Source: an uncultured Flavobacteriaceae bacterium
Lineage (GTDB): Bacteria; Bacteroidota; Bacteroidia; Flavobacteriales; Flavobacteriaceae
DNA: 64,000 nucleotides
Direction: 5' to 3'
NCBI GenBank assembly: GCA_943787295.1
Contig: CALSLW010000002.1
Span: 338,189-402,188, forward strand
The notes beneath the pieces were generated by a model. The model saw nothing but the letters and a program-made list of their open reading frames with translations. It was not told where the DNA came from and did not search any database. Below are positions 35,067 through 45,445 of this stretch, piece by piece (position 1 is the first letter of the stretch; each line of letters begins with the position of its first letter). The translations under genes were made by a program, and so were the position numbers.

Positions 35067-37832
35067 TTATTTTGTTTTACGAATAAAATTATCTTTTGTT
35101 TCGTCAAAGACATAGTCAATGACTTCTTTGTGTCGTTTTGCTGATCTAGTAGCACTACCTGCAGCAGGTGCTCCATAAAAACGACGTGTGGCTGGTCTAA
35201 TGCTTGCAGCTTCAGGCATATGTAATAATATATGAGACCATGCCCCCATATTACGGGGTTCTTCTTGTGCCCAGACCACATCGGTCACGGCGGTGTATTT
35301 TTCTATCTGCGCATTGATTTCATCAACCGGTAAAGGGAATAGTTGTTCAAGGCGAATAAGAGCAACATCTTTGATTCCGCGTTCTTCGCGTTCTTTTAAT
35401 AGGTCGTAATAGAATTTCCCTGCACAGAAAACAAGTTTCTTCGCTTTTTTAGCATCAACTGTTGCATCCTCAATTAAGGTTTGGAAATGCCCAGTAGTGA
35501 AGTCTTTTAATGGCGACAGCACTTGTGGGTGACGCAAAAGACTTTTTGGTGTGAATACGACTAAAGGTTTGCGATAATTTGATTTTACTTGACGACGTAA
35601 AAGATGAAATAAATTTGCTGGCGTAGTACAATTTGCAACAAACATATTGTCTTTTGCACATAATTGTAAATAGCGTTCCATGCGTGCAGAAGAATGTTCT
35701 GCACCTTGACCTTCATAGCCATGTGGCAAAAGAAGGACAATTCCGTTTTGAAGTTTCCATTTATCTTCGGCAGCAGAGATATATTGATCGATCATGATTT
35801 GCGCCCCGTTAGAAAAGTCTCCAAACTGCGCTTCCCAGATGGTTAAAGCATTTGGGCTTGCCATCGCATAACCATAATCAAAACCTAAAACACCATATTC
35901 AGATAGTAGAGAGTTATAAATTCTTAAACGACCTTGATCTTCTTGTACATGGTTGAGTAAAATGTTTTCTTCTTCAGACTCTTCTGCCTTAACAATGGCG
36001 TGTCTGTGAGAGAAGGTTCCGCGTTCTACATCTTGTCCAGATATACGAACATCATGGCCTTCTACAAGCAAACTTCCGTAAGCCAACAATTCTCCCATGG
36101 CCCAGTCCATTGCATCATCTTCAAAGAACATGCGCTTGCGATCACCGATTAATTTTTCAATCTTTCGCAAGAATTTTTTATCGGCAGGCAGTTCTGTGAT
36201 TGCCTTAGCTACCTTGGTTAAGGTTTTTTTATCAACGGCTGTTTTTACAGGCTGCATCATCTTAGACTCGTCTACTCGAACAAAACCCTTCCATTCGTCT
36301 TGCATGAAGGGAGTGATTTCGGTTTTTTCAATTTTGCGAGAGTCAGCTAAATCAATTTCTAAAGAGTCTTTGTACTCTTTTTCCATTTGCTTGATGTCAG
36401 CTTGAGAGATAATCCCTTGTTCAATAAGTTGAGCTGCATAAATATCTCTAGGATTTTTATGCTTTGAAATTGCTTTGTACAATTTGGGCTGCGTAAAACG
36501 AGGTTCATCCCCTTCGTTGTGTCCATATTTACGATAGCCTAATAAATCGATGAAGACATCACGACCAAACTTCATGCGATAATCTAAGGCAAATAAAGTC
36601 GCGTGTACGACTGCTTCGGCATCATCTGCATTGACGTGTAATACGGGTGAAAGGGTAACTTTGGCAACATCTGTACAATAAGTAGAAGATCTTGCGTCAA
36701 GGTAATTTGTGGTGAATCCAATTTGATTGTTTACTACAATATGGACTGTTCCGCCAGTTCCATATCCTTTCAAACGGGCCATTTGAACAATTTCATAGGG
36801 TAAGCCTTGTCCTGCTATTGCTGCATCACCATGCACAATAATCGGCAGTACTTTATTCGTATCAAAGTCGTATTTATTTTCAAGCTTAGCACGTGTGATT
36901 CCTTCAACAACCGCTCCTACTGTCTCAAGGTGAGAAGGGTTTGGAGCAATATTCATATTGATTTTTTTACCGTTATCTGTACTGCGCTTAGAGGTCCACC
37001 CAAGGTGATACTTAACATCCCCATCAAAGACGACTTCTTCATAGTCTTTCCCGTCAAACTCTGAAAAGATATCACGGCTTGATTTGCCAAAGATATTGGT
37101 CAGTGTATTTAAACGACCCCTATGTGCCATTCCCATCACAAACTCTTCCACTCCTTGATCTGCTGCTGCTTCTACAACTGCGTCTAGGGCTGGGATCAAT
37201 GATTCTCCTCCTTCTAAAGAAAAACGCTTTTGCCCTACATATTTAGTATGCAAAAAGTTTTCAAAAGAAACGGCTTGATTGAGTTTTTTAAGGATATGTT
37301 TTTTCTGTTCTGTAGAAAAAACAGGGTGATTATTATTAATATTTAAGCGCTGCTGAATCCAGTTGACTTTTTCAGGATCTCGAATATACATATACTCTAC
37401 CCCGATTGAGTCACAATAAATTTGCTCGAGGTGATCAATGATTTTAGCCAAAGTAGATGGCCCTATTCCCATGGTCTCCCCTGCATTAAATGTCTCGTTG
37501 ATATCTGCCTGGGTTAAGCCAAAGTTTTCAAGGGCTAAATTGGGCTGATAAGTACGTCGATCCCGCACTGGATTGGTTTTAGTAAACAAATGCCCTCTTT
37601 TACGGTAAGCATCAATCAACTGAACCACTTTAAATTCTCGTTGCAAATGTTCTGGCACTTCTGGAGCAACTTCTCCAGCAGTTCCGTGATCACTGTTTTC
37701 AATTCCAAAATCAAAGCCTTGAAAAAATGCACGCCAACTAGGCTCTACACTATCGGGATGTTGTAAGTACTGATCGTACAATTGCGCAAAATGTGCTGTA
37801 TGCGCCGCGTTCAAAAAAGAATATTTATCCAT
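35067..37832 (-). CDS. sucA: 2-oxoglutarate dehydrogenase E1
   Basis: Thiamine-diphosphate-dependent E1 that decarboxylates 2-oxoglutarate and transfers the succinyl group to lipoyl-E2. The ATG at 37832 gives 921 residues starting [15 protein letters not shown], as in flavobacterial SucA; the frame opening at 37886 has no homology there. Motifs include [64 protein letters not shown] and the C-terminal [12 protein letters not shown]. First gene of the sucA-odhB pair. Confidence 0.96.
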   Translation of the reverse strand: MDKYSFLNAAHTAHFAQLYDQYLQHPDSVEPSWRAFFQGFDFGIENSDHGTAGEVAPEVPEHLQREFKVVQLIDAYRKRGHLFTKTNPVRDRRTYQPNLALENFGLTQADINETFNAGETMGIGPSTLAKIIDHLEQIYCDSIGVEYMYIRDPEKVNWIQQRLNINNNHPVFSTEQKKHILKKLNQAVSFENFLHTKYVGQKRFSLEGGESLIPALDAVVEAAADQGVEEFVMGMAHRGRLNTLTNIFGKSSRDIFSEFDGKDYEEVVFDGDVKYHLGWTSKRSTDNGKKINMNIAPNPSHLETVGAVVEGITRAKLENKYDFDTNKVLPIIVHGDAAIAGQGLPYEIVQMARLKGYGTGGTVHIVVNNQIGFTTNYLDARSSTYCTDVAKVTLSPVLHVNADDAEAVVHATLFALDYRMKFGRDVFIDLLGYRKYGHNEGDEPRFTQPKLYKAISKHKNPRDIYAAQLIEQGIISQADIKQMEKEYKDSLEIDLADSRKIEKTEITPFMQDEWKGFVRVDESKMMQPVKTAVDKKTLTKVAKAITELPADKKFLRKIEKLIGDRKRMFFEDDAMDWAMGELLAYGSLLVEGHDVRISGQDVERGTFSHRHAIVKAEESEEENILLNHVQEDQGRLRIYNSLLSEYGVLGFDYGYAMASPNALTIWEAQFGDFSNGAQIMIDQYISAAEDKWKLQNGIVLLLPHGYEGQGAEHSSARMERYLQLCAKDNMFVANCTTPANLFHLLRRQVKSNYRKPLVVFTPKSLLRHPQVLSPLKDFTTGHFQTLIEDATVDAKKAKKLVFCAGKFYYDLLKEREERGIKDVALIRLEQLFPLPVDEINAQIEKYTAVTDVVWAQEEPRNMGAWSHILLHMPEAASIRPATRRFYGAPAAGSATRSAKRHKEVIDYVFDETKDNFIRKTK

Positions 37833-38030
37833 TATTATTGGATCTATCAAATCTAAAATCAAAATTACAACATTTAATTCAAGCAAATACCTCCCCTGCT
37901 TTACTTTTTACAAGCATTTTTTTAGTGTTATAATTATAATAAAGCTAAGTTTTTACTCACTAAGAGAAACAAGGGGAAGAAATCGAAAAATTAAGCCCTT
38001 ATATCAGACCTTTTTAGCACGATAAATATG

Positions 38031-38038
38031 TATTTTTG
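38031..38038 (+). promoter_or_regulatory. -7 promoter box for umuC-umuD
   Basis: TATTTTTG fits TAnnTTTG and ends only 4 bases before the umuC ATG, so the transcript may start at or next to the start codon (leaderless). No LexA-type operator was recognised. Confidence 0.45.
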
Positions 38039-38042
38039 ACTC

Positions 38043-39314
38043 ATGTTCGCACTGGTAGATTGTAATAATTTTTATGCTTCTTGTGAGCGGGTTTTTCAAC
38101 CACAATGGGAGGGGAAACCCGTGGTTATTCTATCGAATAATGACGGTTGTGTTATCGCACGAAGTAATGAAGCTAAAGCATTAGGCATTCCTATGGGTGC
38201 TCCTGCCTTTCAATACAAAGACATCTTTAGCCGCCAGAACATCAAGGTGTTTTCTTCGAATTACCCGCTTTATGGCGACATGAGTAGTCGCGTGATGAAA
38301 ATCCTAGAAACCTATACTCCAGACATTGAAATTTACAGCATAGACGAAGCCTTTCTACAATTTAAAGGCTTTGAACATTTTGATCTTGATGCACAGGGTC
38401 GTGCTATGAAAAAACAAGTGCAACAATGGACGGGTATTCCTGTTTCAGTAGGGATTGCGCCTACCAAAGGACTTGCTAAAATTGCGAATAAGATCGCTAA
38501 AAAATACAACGATAAGACAGGTGGAGTTTATCTAATGGCAACCGATGAACAACGAATCAAAGCCTTAAAATGGACTGCCGTAAAAGATATTTGGGGGATT
38601 GGGCGACAACACGCTAAACGCTTAGAACAACAAGGTGTCAAAACAGCCTATGACTTTTCTAACCTCCCAGATAGCTGGATTCGCAAACACATGAGCGTAC
38701 TCGAGCTAAGACTAAAAAAAGATCTCTTGGGGCTCTCCTACATTCAATTAGAAGATACCCAACCCGCTAAAAAGTCCATCGCCACTACCCGTAGTTTTCG
38801 ATCTACTTTATCGCATTTTTGGGAAGTCGAAGAGCGCATTGCCACTTATGCCACTAGCTGTGCCGAAAAATTACGCCAACAAAAAAGCAGCTGCTCTGCT
38901 TTAATGGTTTTTGTACGCAGTAATCCCCACAAAGAGGGGAGTGAACAATACCGCAACAGTTGTGTAGTTACCCTTCCCTATGCTACAGATTCTAGTATTA
39001 TCCTATCGCAGTATGCTACTTTTGGATTAAAAAATATTTTTAAAACAGGGATTGATTACAAAAAAGCAGGCGTTATTTTAATGGGCTTAAGCCCTTCTAA
39101 TGAACGACAACTCAACCTTTTTCACGCCGACCAAAACAAGCACGACCCCCTTATGCAAACCATCGATCGTTTGCATCGTCGTTTTGGTCCTCATCGCATT
39201 AAACTAGGCAATCAAGATCTCAATAAAACATGGAAGATGAGACAAGAACACCTCTCGCCGCGTTTCACCACCGAACTAAGCGATGTAATTCGCGTCTATT
39301 CCCACAATAAATAA
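38043..39314 (+). CDS. umuC: Y-family DNA polymerase UmuC (error-prone, pol V type)
   Basis: Catalytic subunit of a translesion polymerase. The 423-residue protein opens MFALVDCNNFYASCERVF (metal ligand Asp6 and the FYAS steric-gate region), has IEIYSIDEAFL with the catalytic DE pair near residues 100-101, then PVSVGIAPTKGLAKIANKIAKK, a helix-hairpin-helix (VKDIWGIGRQHAKRL) and the little-finger domain with KSIATTRSF. The C-terminal GPHRIKLG segment is UmuC-type. Its stop shares one base with the umuD start (TAATG). Confidence 0.95.
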   Translation: MFALVDCNNFYASCERVFQPQWEGKPVVILSNNDGCVIARSNEAKALGIPMGAPAFQYKDIFSRQNIKVFSSNYPLYGDMSSRVMKILETYTPDIEIYSIDEAFLQFKGFEHFDLDAQGRAMKKQVQQWTGIPVSVGIAPTKGLAKIANKIAKKYNDKTGGVYLMATDEQRIKALKWTAVKDIWGIGRQHAKRLEQQGVKTAYDFSNLPDSWIRKHMSVLELRLKKDLLGLSYIQLEDTQPAKKSIATTRSFRSTLSHFWEVEERIATYATSCAEKLRQQKSSCSALMVFVRSNPHKEGSEQYRNSCVVTLPYATDSSIILSQYATFGLKNIFKTGIDYKKAGVILMGLSPSNERQLNLFHADQNKHDPLMQTIDRLHRRFGPHRIKLGNQDLNKTWKMRQEHLSPRFTTELSDVIRVYSHNK

Positions 39315-39751
39315 TGAAAGAAGCCCAAAACAACCTTGTTTTTTTTAAACCAAATGACCAGAGCTATAAAGACATGCCATTAGCCCACACTGGGGTTTCA
39401 GCGGGGTTTCCATCGCCAGCAGATGATTTTAAGGAATTGCGCATTAGTATCGATCAAGAAGTGGTTAAAAACGAAGAAGCTACTTTTTATGCAAGGGTAG
39501 ATGGACAATCCATGCAGGGGGCGGGATTAGATGATGGAGATTTACTGGTCATTGATCGCAGTAAAGAACCTGAAGACAACGCCATTGCTGTTTGCTTTAT
39601 CGACGGAGAGTTTACCGTAAAACGGCTTAAAGTTGAAGCAGAATGCATTTATCTAATGCCTGAAAACCCCAACTATAAACCCATTAGAGTTACCGAAGAC
39701 AATCAACTTATCATTTGGGGAGTCGTCACTTATGTAGTGAAAAAAGTATAA
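39314..39751 (+). CDS. umuD: UmuD-like S24 self-cleaving protein
   Basis: UmuD is cleaved under RecA stimulation to UmuD', the partner of UmuC. The 145-residue protein has the cleavage site Ala30-Gly31 (THTGVSAGFPSPADD-like segment), nucleophile Ser66 in RVDGQSMQGAG and general base Lys103 in GEFTVKRLK. The gene follows umuC, the reverse of the enterobacterial umuDC order. It has no helix-turn-helix domain, so it is not a LexA repressor. Confidence 0.93.
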   Translation: MKEAQNNLVFFKPNDQSYKDMPLAHTGVSAGFPSPADDFKELRISIDQEVVKNEEATFYARVDGQSMQGAGLDDGDLLVIDRSKEPEDNAIAVCFIDGEFTVKRLKVEAECIYLMPENPNYKPIRVTEDNQLIIWGVVTYVVKKV

Positions 39752-39760
39752 CTTAGAAGG

Positions 39761-40420
39761 GTGCAAAGTAAAACCCTCTTTCTTTTGTTTTTTCTTGTCA
39801 CTGGGATATCAAATCTTAGTGGTCAAGTCTTACAAATCGGCCTACTTGCTCACGCAAGTAAAGCGCTGATCATTCCATCCTTGATGGGATATGTATGGAG
39901 TTGTTATTCTCCCTCTCGCCTGTATTTAATTGCGCTCTTTTTCTCTTGGCTAGGAGATCTTTTTTTAATCCCAGAAGGAAGCCAATTCTTCGTAACAGGA
40001 ATTGCTGCATTCTGGTTAACTCAAATTATTTACTGCCGTTTAATGCTAAAGCATTTAGGCGAGGGTTTATTAAGGCAACTTAAAAAGAAAAAAGCCTTAC
40101 TTCCACTGTTATTATTGGGAGGCTATTTATGCTTTATGCTCCTTTTAATGTCACCCCAATTGGGTCCACTTCAAGTCCCAGTAAGTTTATATGCGGCCAC
40201 CTTAACTGTTACAGGATTTCTAGGCGTTTTAATCGCTCTAGAAAAAGAAACAAAAACAGCCCTTTACCTCGCTTCAGGCTGTTTGTTATTTGTTATTTCA
40301 GATAGTATGATTGCGTTTGATGCGTTTTATTTTAAGCAAAAGGTGTTTGGACCGTGGGTGATGGCAACCTATATTCCTGCACAATTTTTGATCGCTACTT
40401 TTTTAGCAAAAAAATATTAG
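39761..40420 (+). CDS. YhhN/lysoplasmalogenase family membrane protein (copy 1)
   Basis: A 219-residue protein with about seven to eight TM helices, starting at a GTG 9 bases after umuD. Motifs of the YhhN/TMEM86 family are visible: ASKALIIPSLMGY, LFFSWLGDLFLI and CLLFVISDSMIAFDAFYF. Family members hydrolyse lysoplasmalogens in animals; the role in anaerobe-unrelated bacteria is unsettled. It is followed 117 bases later by a second, diverged family member, implying duplication. Confidence 0.8.
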   Translation: MQSKTLFLLFFLVTGISNLSGQVLQIGLLAHASKALIIPSLMGYVWSCYSPSRLYLIALFFSWLGDLFLIPEGSQFFVTGIAAFWLTQIIYCRLMLKHLGEGLLRQLKKKKALLPLLLLGGYLCFMLLLMSPQLGPLQVPVSLYAATLTVTGFLGVLIALEKETKTALYLASGCLLFVISDSMIAFDAFYFKQKVFGPWVMATYIPAQFLIATFLAKKY

Positions 40421-40537
40421 TATATTTTTTTATGTATTTCTTTTTATTGTAAAAATAATATCATTATTTTGATAAGCAGGTGTTAATTTATATGTCTCTA
40501 TTTTATGTTTAATCAATCACCCAAAAAAGCTTAACCC

Positions 40538-41146
40538 GTGTTGAAATCCCATCTTTCTCCTTATGTCAGAGCGTTATTTGTATCGGCTACAATTATCATC
40601 ATTACTATGAGGGCGCTAGGGTTAGAACAAATTGCTTTAATCTTTATTCCTTTGCTTACCTTATCGCTCCTCTATGACTACCACATTAAGGCAGGAAAAG
40701 ATCAAGCGATTTACTTTATCTTAACCTTTTGTTTGATAGGTGATGTAATTGTAATAAGTGACGACTTTTACTATTTCGTCTCGGCATTAATGGCATATTG
40801 GGGGGCTTCGATTCTTTTCTGTATTACCTTGAACAGAGAATTGGACAAATCATTAGGAGAATCATTAAGAAAATGGAAATACGCCCTCCCACTAGTGATA
40901 TATGGGATTTACTTTGTTATACTTATGACTTTTATTAAACCTTACTTAAAAGAGTTGTTTATTCCCATTATCATTTACTCAGCAACATTAAGCTTTGCTG
41001 CTGCCTTGAGTATTATTGTCTACCTTCAACGCAGATCGAGATCTGTGGGTTATTTTACCACTGGGCTTGTAATGTTAAGCATTACTGCATCTCTTATAGG
41101 GGGTAAATCGATTTTATTTAAAAAGCGATCTCTTACACGGTATTGA
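40538..41146 (+). CDS. YhhN-like membrane protein (copy 2, diverged)
   Basis: A 202-residue multi-helix membrane protein beginning at GTG 40538 (or the adjacent TTG at 40541). It aligns with copy 1 in layout: FIPLLTLSLLYDYHI for the first conserved block, FCLIGDVIVISDDFYYFVSALMAYWG for the GD-motif block, then IIIYSATLSF. The late S-D-x-x-x-A motif has become LSITASLIGGKSILF, lacking the aspartate, so it may be catalytically different or inactive. The end overlaps the following upstream frame only, not the next signal peptide. Confidence 0.65.
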   Translation: MLKSHLSPYVRALFVSATIIIITMRALGLEQIALIFIPLLTLSLLYDYHIKAGKDQAIYFILTFCLIGDVIVISDDFYYFVSALMAYWGASILFCITLNRELDKSLGESLRKWKYALPLVIYGIYFVILMTFIKPYLKELFIPIIIYSATLSFAAALSIIVYLQRRSRSVGYFTTGLVMLSITASLIGGKSILFKKRSLTRY

Positions 41147-41208
41147 AACCTTGCTTTATGCTCCAACTTTGTTCTTTATTTTTTTGTACTTTAAAACAAA
41201 ATCAAATA

Positions 41209-41754
41209 ATGAACTTTAAATTTTTGTTCGCACTATTAATCTTGTTTGGAGAAACAATTGTTGCACAATCAACGGATTTAGATCAGACTGAAGATGATTC
41301 TTTTCAAGGCCCTATTAATGACAAAACTACGCTTGGTCAAAAATATTTCGTCAATGACCTAATGTCTCTTGCTGGCTATACAGTTGACGAAATTGAAGTC
41401 TATCAAACCCTACCAAATAATGCCAAAATTTTTAGGGTAATTTATGACGAGGAATCACAAAGTGGATTCATTTTTATTCGCTGGGATAAAAAGAAAAAAG
41501 AAAACTATGTCGCCAATAAAATGATCGACCCAAAGGTATATTACAACCTTAAGACAGCAAAAGAAATTATGCGGCAGCAAACCGATAAAAAAGAGTTTAA
41601 TATCGAAGATGGGGCGCTTCAAGCACCTGACCAAGAAACCATCTCTTCAGAGGACTTAGAGGGGCTAAGACTAGAATATGAATTACAGCAGGAAGAAAAG
41701 AAACTTAGAGAACTAGAAAAAGCAAGTAAAAAGAAGAAACGAAAAAAGAATTAA
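41209..41754 (+). CDS. Secreted protein of unknown function with basic C-terminal helix
   Basis: A 181-residue protein from the ATG at 41209, with signal peptide MNFKFLFALLILFGETIVAQ. The mature part has GPINDKTTLGQKYFVNDLMSLAGY, FRVIYDEESQSGFIFIRWDKKKKENY and a long, highly charged C-terminal helix ending in a lysine-rich tail. I do not recognise a family. The ATG at 41143 overlaps the previous gene and gives no export signal, so it was not used. It lies just upstream of a TonB receptor gene and may be transcribed with it. Confidence 0.6.
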   Translation: MNFKFLFALLILFGETIVAQSTDLDQTEDDSFQGPINDKTTLGQKYFVNDLMSLAGYTVDEIEVYQTLPNNAKIFRVIYDEESQSGFIFIRWDKKKKENYVANKMIDPKVYYNLKTAKEIMRQQTDKKEFNIEDGALQAPDQETISSEDLEGLRLEYELQQEEKKLRELEKASKKKKRKKN

Positions 41755-41838
41755 TAATTTTGTTTAACTAAAATATAAATATTGTTAAACATTTTTTTGG
41801 GGCTTAACTTTATCAAGCTTACTTTTACCAAAAAAAAG

Positions 41839-44196
41839 ATGATCAATCGTTTTCTTACAATACTCTTGCTCCTTGGCTTATTTTCTCTTAATGCACAAAA
41901 TAACGGAAGTTTATTGGGTCAAGTAATTGACGACAAAAGTCTTCTTCCACTAGAAGGCGCAACAGTAATCATTGAAGGAACTTCCATTGGTGTGATCACA
42001 GATGCAGAAGGATATTTTACCCTCAATGATATCCCTCCTCAAACCTATAATATCACCGCTAGTTTCTTAGGCTTTGCCTCGCAAACAAAATTCAATGTGA
42101 TCGTAAAATCGGTCGGAACAGCAGACTTGCTTTTTAAACTGGAAGAACTTTCTGAAACATTGGACGAAGTCGTGGTCGCAAAAAGCCCTTTCCGCACCAG
42201 CACAGAAACTCCACTTTCAACACAATCTTTGTCTGCAGTAGAAATTGAAACCTACCCCGGTGGAAACAATGATATTGCAAAGGTTGCCCAAAGTTTACCA
42301 GGTATTTCTCCTTCCATAGGAGGGTTTAGAAACGACTTTATCATTCGAGGAGGGGCACCAAATGAAAGTGTTTATTACCTCGACGGAGTTGAAATTCCTA
42401 ATATCAATCACTTTAGCACTCAAGGAAGTGCAGGAGGTCCTGTAGGGATGCTCAATGTTGATTTTGTAAGAGAAGTAACCTTATCTAGTTCGGCTTTTGG
42501 TGCAGAATATGACAATCCCCTTTCGGGGGTGTTAGCATTTGAACAGCGTGATGGAAATGCAACAAAGATGGCGACTAAAGTTCGCATAGGAGCAAGTGAA
42601 GCTGGTTTTACCTTAAACACTCCTTTATTTAAAGGAGATAAGGAACGTTCAAATACCACTTTAATGCTCTCTGCTAGACGCAGCTATTTACAGTTTATCT
42701 TTGAATTAGTAGGACTTCCTATTCGCCCAGACTACTGGGATTATCAATGGAAAATCAATCACACCATTGATGCTTTTAACAGTATTAGCTTTATTGGTCT
42801 AGGGTCTATTGACGACTTTTCTGTTGTTGCCCCAGATGAATTTGATGCAGAACAACAATCGACCATAGAACAGGTTCCTATCATCCAACAAAAAACCTCC
42901 ACTGTGGGGCTTTCGTGGAAACGAAAATTCAAGAGCGGGAATGGACGCATGCAAACAACCCTAAGTACAAATCGCCTTCAAAATGTATTTAGCCGTTTTT
43001 CTGACAATGAAAATCAAACAGGTCTACTCTTTGAAAATGATGCTGTAGAACACGAAACAAAACTTCGAACGCAGGTAACCCAGTTCTCTACTGACTGGAA
43101 ATTTAGCTATGGGGCAAATGTGCAATTGTCGAACTATTCTAATGCGACCCTCGGGCTACTAGAAAACTTCAATTATGCCACCTCGATCGACTTTATGAAA
43201 TATGGCTTTTTTGGAAAAGCGAGTCGTTCTTATTATGACGATAAACTTTCGCTCTCTTTTGGATTAAGGCTTGATGCAGATAGTTTTACAACGGGATCTT
43301 CTTTAATCGATAATCTTTCTCCCAGAATAGCGGCCAGCTATCAACTTTCTTCAGATCAACGATGGAAGCTTAACGCTTCTGTGGGGCGTTACTATAAAAT
43401 GCCAACCTATACCATGTTAGGCTTTCAAGACTTACAAGGAAATTTTATCAATAAAAACAACCGTTATACCCAGAGTGACCATTATGTCTTTGGGGTAGAA
43501 TACAACTGGTCCCCAACTGCTCGTATCACAGTAGAAGGTTTTATCAAAGACTACAGTCAATATCCTGTTTCTGTTTTTGACCAAGTTTCACTCGCCAATA
43601 AAGGAGGGGGGTTTGAAGTCTTAGGAAATGAACCCGTAGTCGATACCGGAGAGGGAAAAAGTACGGGTGTCGAAGTTTTATTCCAACAAAAGCTAACCAA
43701 AAACTTTTACGGAGTACTCGCCTACACTCACTTCTTTAGCGAGTTTAGTCGCGCGAACGGACCTTTACTCCCCACTGTATGGGACAGCAGAAATTTGCTC
43801 TCATTTACTGGTGGATATAAATTTAAACGCAACTGGGAAGTGTCTTTGCGTTATCGCTATGCCGGGGCAACACCATATGTTCCCACAGATGTAGCCGCGA
43901 GTCTTGCCGCTTATCCACGCATTGTATTGGATTATAACCGTTTAGGAGAGGTAACGCTTGATGCCTTTAGTCAAGGAGATATTCGTATTGACAAGAAATG
44001 GAATTTCAAACGGCTTTCTTTTAACTTCTATCTCGAAGTTCAAAACTTCCTAGCAAATGCAGTTCCACGCCCACAAGAATACGGGCTAGCCCGAAATGAA
44101 GATGGCTCGGAAGTCGTCCCTAGGAGTTTAGTCCTTATCGACACTGACCGCACAGAAACTCCCCTACCCTCGTTTGGTTTTGTCTTTGACTTTTAA
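41839..44196 (+). CDS. TonB-dependent receptor with carboxypeptidase-regulatory-like domain
   Basis: A 785-residue receptor from the ATG at 41839 (signal MINRFLTILLLLGLFSLNA). An N-terminal CarboxypepD_reg-like domain (GQVIDDKSLLPLEGATVIIEGT) precedes the plug (IAKVAQSLPGISPSIGGFRNDFIIRGG, VYYLDGVEIPNINHF, VREVTLSSSAFGAEYDNPLSGVLAF). The barrel ends PSFGFVFDF. In organisation it resembles the Bacteroidota receptors that begin with a short beta-sandwich and lack a SusD partner. Ligand unknown. Its stop overlaps that of the convergent trmN6 (TTAA at 44193-44196). Confidence 0.88.
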   Translation: MINRFLTILLLLGLFSLNAQNNGSLLGQVIDDKSLLPLEGATVIIEGTSIGVITDAEGYFTLNDIPPQTYNITASFLGFASQTKFNVIVKSVGTADLLFKLEELSETLDEVVVAKSPFRTSTETPLSTQSLSAVEIETYPGGNNDIAKVAQSLPGISPSIGGFRNDFIIRGGAPNESVYYLDGVEIPNINHFSTQGSAGGPVGMLNVDFVREVTLSSSAFGAEYDNPLSGVLAFEQRDGNATKMATKVRIGASEAGFTLNTPLFKGDKERSNTTLMLSARRSYLQFIFELVGLPIRPDYWDYQWKINHTIDAFNSISFIGLGSIDDFSVVAPDEFDAEQQSTIEQVPIIQQKTSTVGLSWKRKFKSGNGRMQTTLSTNRLQNVFSRFSDNENQTGLLFENDAVEHETKLRTQVTQFSTDWKFSYGANVQLSNYSNATLGLLENFNYATSIDFMKYGFFGKASRSYYDDKLSLSFGLRLDADSFTTGSSLIDNLSPRIAASYQLSSDQRWKLNASVGRYYKMPTYTMLGFQDLQGNFINKNNRYTQSDHYVFGVEYNWSPTARITVEGFIKDYSQYPVSVFDQVSLANKGGGFEVLGNEPVVDTGEGKSTGVEVLFQQKLTKNFYGVLAYTHFFSEFSRANGPLLPTVWDSRNLLSFTGGYKFKRNWEVSLRYRYAGATPYVPTDVAASLAAYPRIVLDYNRLGEVTLDAFSQGDIRIDKKWNFKRLSFNFYLEVQNFLANAVPRPQEYGLARNEDGSEVVPRSLVLIDTDRTETPLPSFGFVFDF

Positions 44197-44912
44197 GGTT
44201 TAGGTAAATAGAAATCAGCCACTAATTCTTGATGTGTTTTAGTGCGTTGATGACGAGCTATTTCAAGAGTTAGCACCGTGGATTCACAGCTGTTAGCTAA
44301 ACGAGAATAGGACAGTAATGCACGCTTAACTGGCGCAGTCTCATTTCCTTTTACCGCAGTAAAACGGCTTAAGTAAAGCCCGTTTTTTTCGGCTTCATGT
44401 GTCGCCATTTTTTTATGCTCAATCGGTAAAATTACACTACAACTCCCTTGTGAGGACAGCAATTGACCTATCCCAGCAAAAAGCTCTATTAAAGGCAAAA
44501 ACGCATGGTTACGGGCTTGGTCTCTTCCGACATCCTTGATGGCATAGGTTCCTTGATAAAAAGGCGGATTACAAATAACATGGTCATAAATGACCAAAGA
44601 AACTTCGCGAAAATCTTGTAAAGACTTGGCGGTGCAGTTTAATCGCTTCGCCCATGGACTTTGCGCAAAATTAAAAGTGGCTTCGCCCGCCGCAGCTTGA
44701 TCTAATTCAATGGCATCTATGGTGATCTCTGGGTAACGCTGGGCGAGCATTAGGCTTATTAAACCTGTTCCTGTTCCTATATCTAAAACCTTTTTAGCAC
44801 TGGAATCTATTTCACTCCAGGCGCCAAGAAGCACCCCATCTGTGCCAATCTTCATCGCGCTATCCCGCTGACGAACAGCAAATTGTTGAAACTGAAAAAA
44901 AGAAGCATCCAT
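44193..44912 (-). CDS. trmN6: tRNA1(Val) (adenine-37-N6)-methyltransferase
   Basis: A 239-residue class I SAM methyltransferase: glycine-rich motif VLDIGTGTGLISLMLAQRYP, acidic motif IDAIELDQAAAGEA and catalytic NPPF motif in HVICNPPFYQG, the hallmark of N6-adenine methylation. N-terminal FQFQQFAVRQRDSAMKIGTDGVLLGAW is typical of YfiC/TrmN6, which methylates A37 of tRNA-Val. It starts one base before the rimM stop region on the minus strand (44912/44913) and so is probably in one operon with rimM and rpsP. Confidence 0.9.
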   Translation of the reverse strand: MDASFFQFQQFAVRQRDSAMKIGTDGVLLGAWSEIDSSAKKVLDIGTGTGLISLMLAQRYPEITIDAIELDQAAAGEATFNFAQSPWAKRLNCTAKSLQDFREVSLVIYDHVICNPPFYQGTYAIKDVGRDQARNHAFLPLIELFAGIGQLLSSQGSCSVILPIEHKKMATHEAEKNGLYLSRFTAVKGNETAPVKRALLSYSRLANSCESTVLTLEIARHQRTKTHQELVADFYLPKP

Positions 44913-45434
44913 TTATTGGTAAAGGGAAATAAAACCTTCGGGAAGCTGTACTGTGATGTGTTTATTCGCTCTATCGACCTTTACTAAAAAATCGTCGTGA
45001 ATGGGAATCAGGATTTCTTTTTCAGCTTTTATCTGAAAGAGTGCTTGTGCAGTTTGATCAATCACCCCTGTAATTTCTCCTAGTGGATTTTGTTCTTCTT
45101 CGCCTATGGTAAAACCAATGACTTCGTGATAATAAAACTTATTGCCTTCTAGGATGGGTAAAGCGGCTAAGGGAAGATAGAGGTCTTTTTTGAGCAAGTG
45201 ATCTGCTTCTTCTTCTGTCGCTATGTCCTCAAATTTAATGCGCAAGAGTTGCGACTTTTGCAATTGAGCACGTTCAATAAAAAAAGGAACCAATCTTTGC
45301 TTTTCTTCGACAAAAATTGATTCCAATTCAGTAAAGTCCTTGGGATTGTCTGTATCTAGCTTAGCTAGCACTTCTCCCTTAAAACTAAATTTTGATACGA
45401 TGGTTCCTAGATAGAAGCATTCTTCTTTCTTCAT
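44913..45434 (-). CDS. rimM: Ribosome maturation factor RimM
   Basis: RimM assists 30S head assembly and binds S19. The 173-residue protein has the N-terminal RimM beta-barrel ([20 protein letters not shown]), the conserved [19 protein letters not shown], then the PRC-barrel ([41 protein letters not shown]). It follows rpsP with an 11-base gap, the standard arrangement. Confidence 0.95.
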   Translation of the reverse strand: MKKEECFYLGTIVSKFSFKGEVLAKLDTDNPKDFTELESIFVEEKQRLVPFFIERAQLQKSQLLRIKFEDIATEEEADHLLKKDLYLPLAALPILEGNKFYYHEVIGFTIGEEEQNPLGEITGVIDQTAQALFQIKAEKEILIPIHDDFLVKVDRANKHITVQLPEGFISLYQ

Positions 45435-45445
45435 CGTAAGATAAT

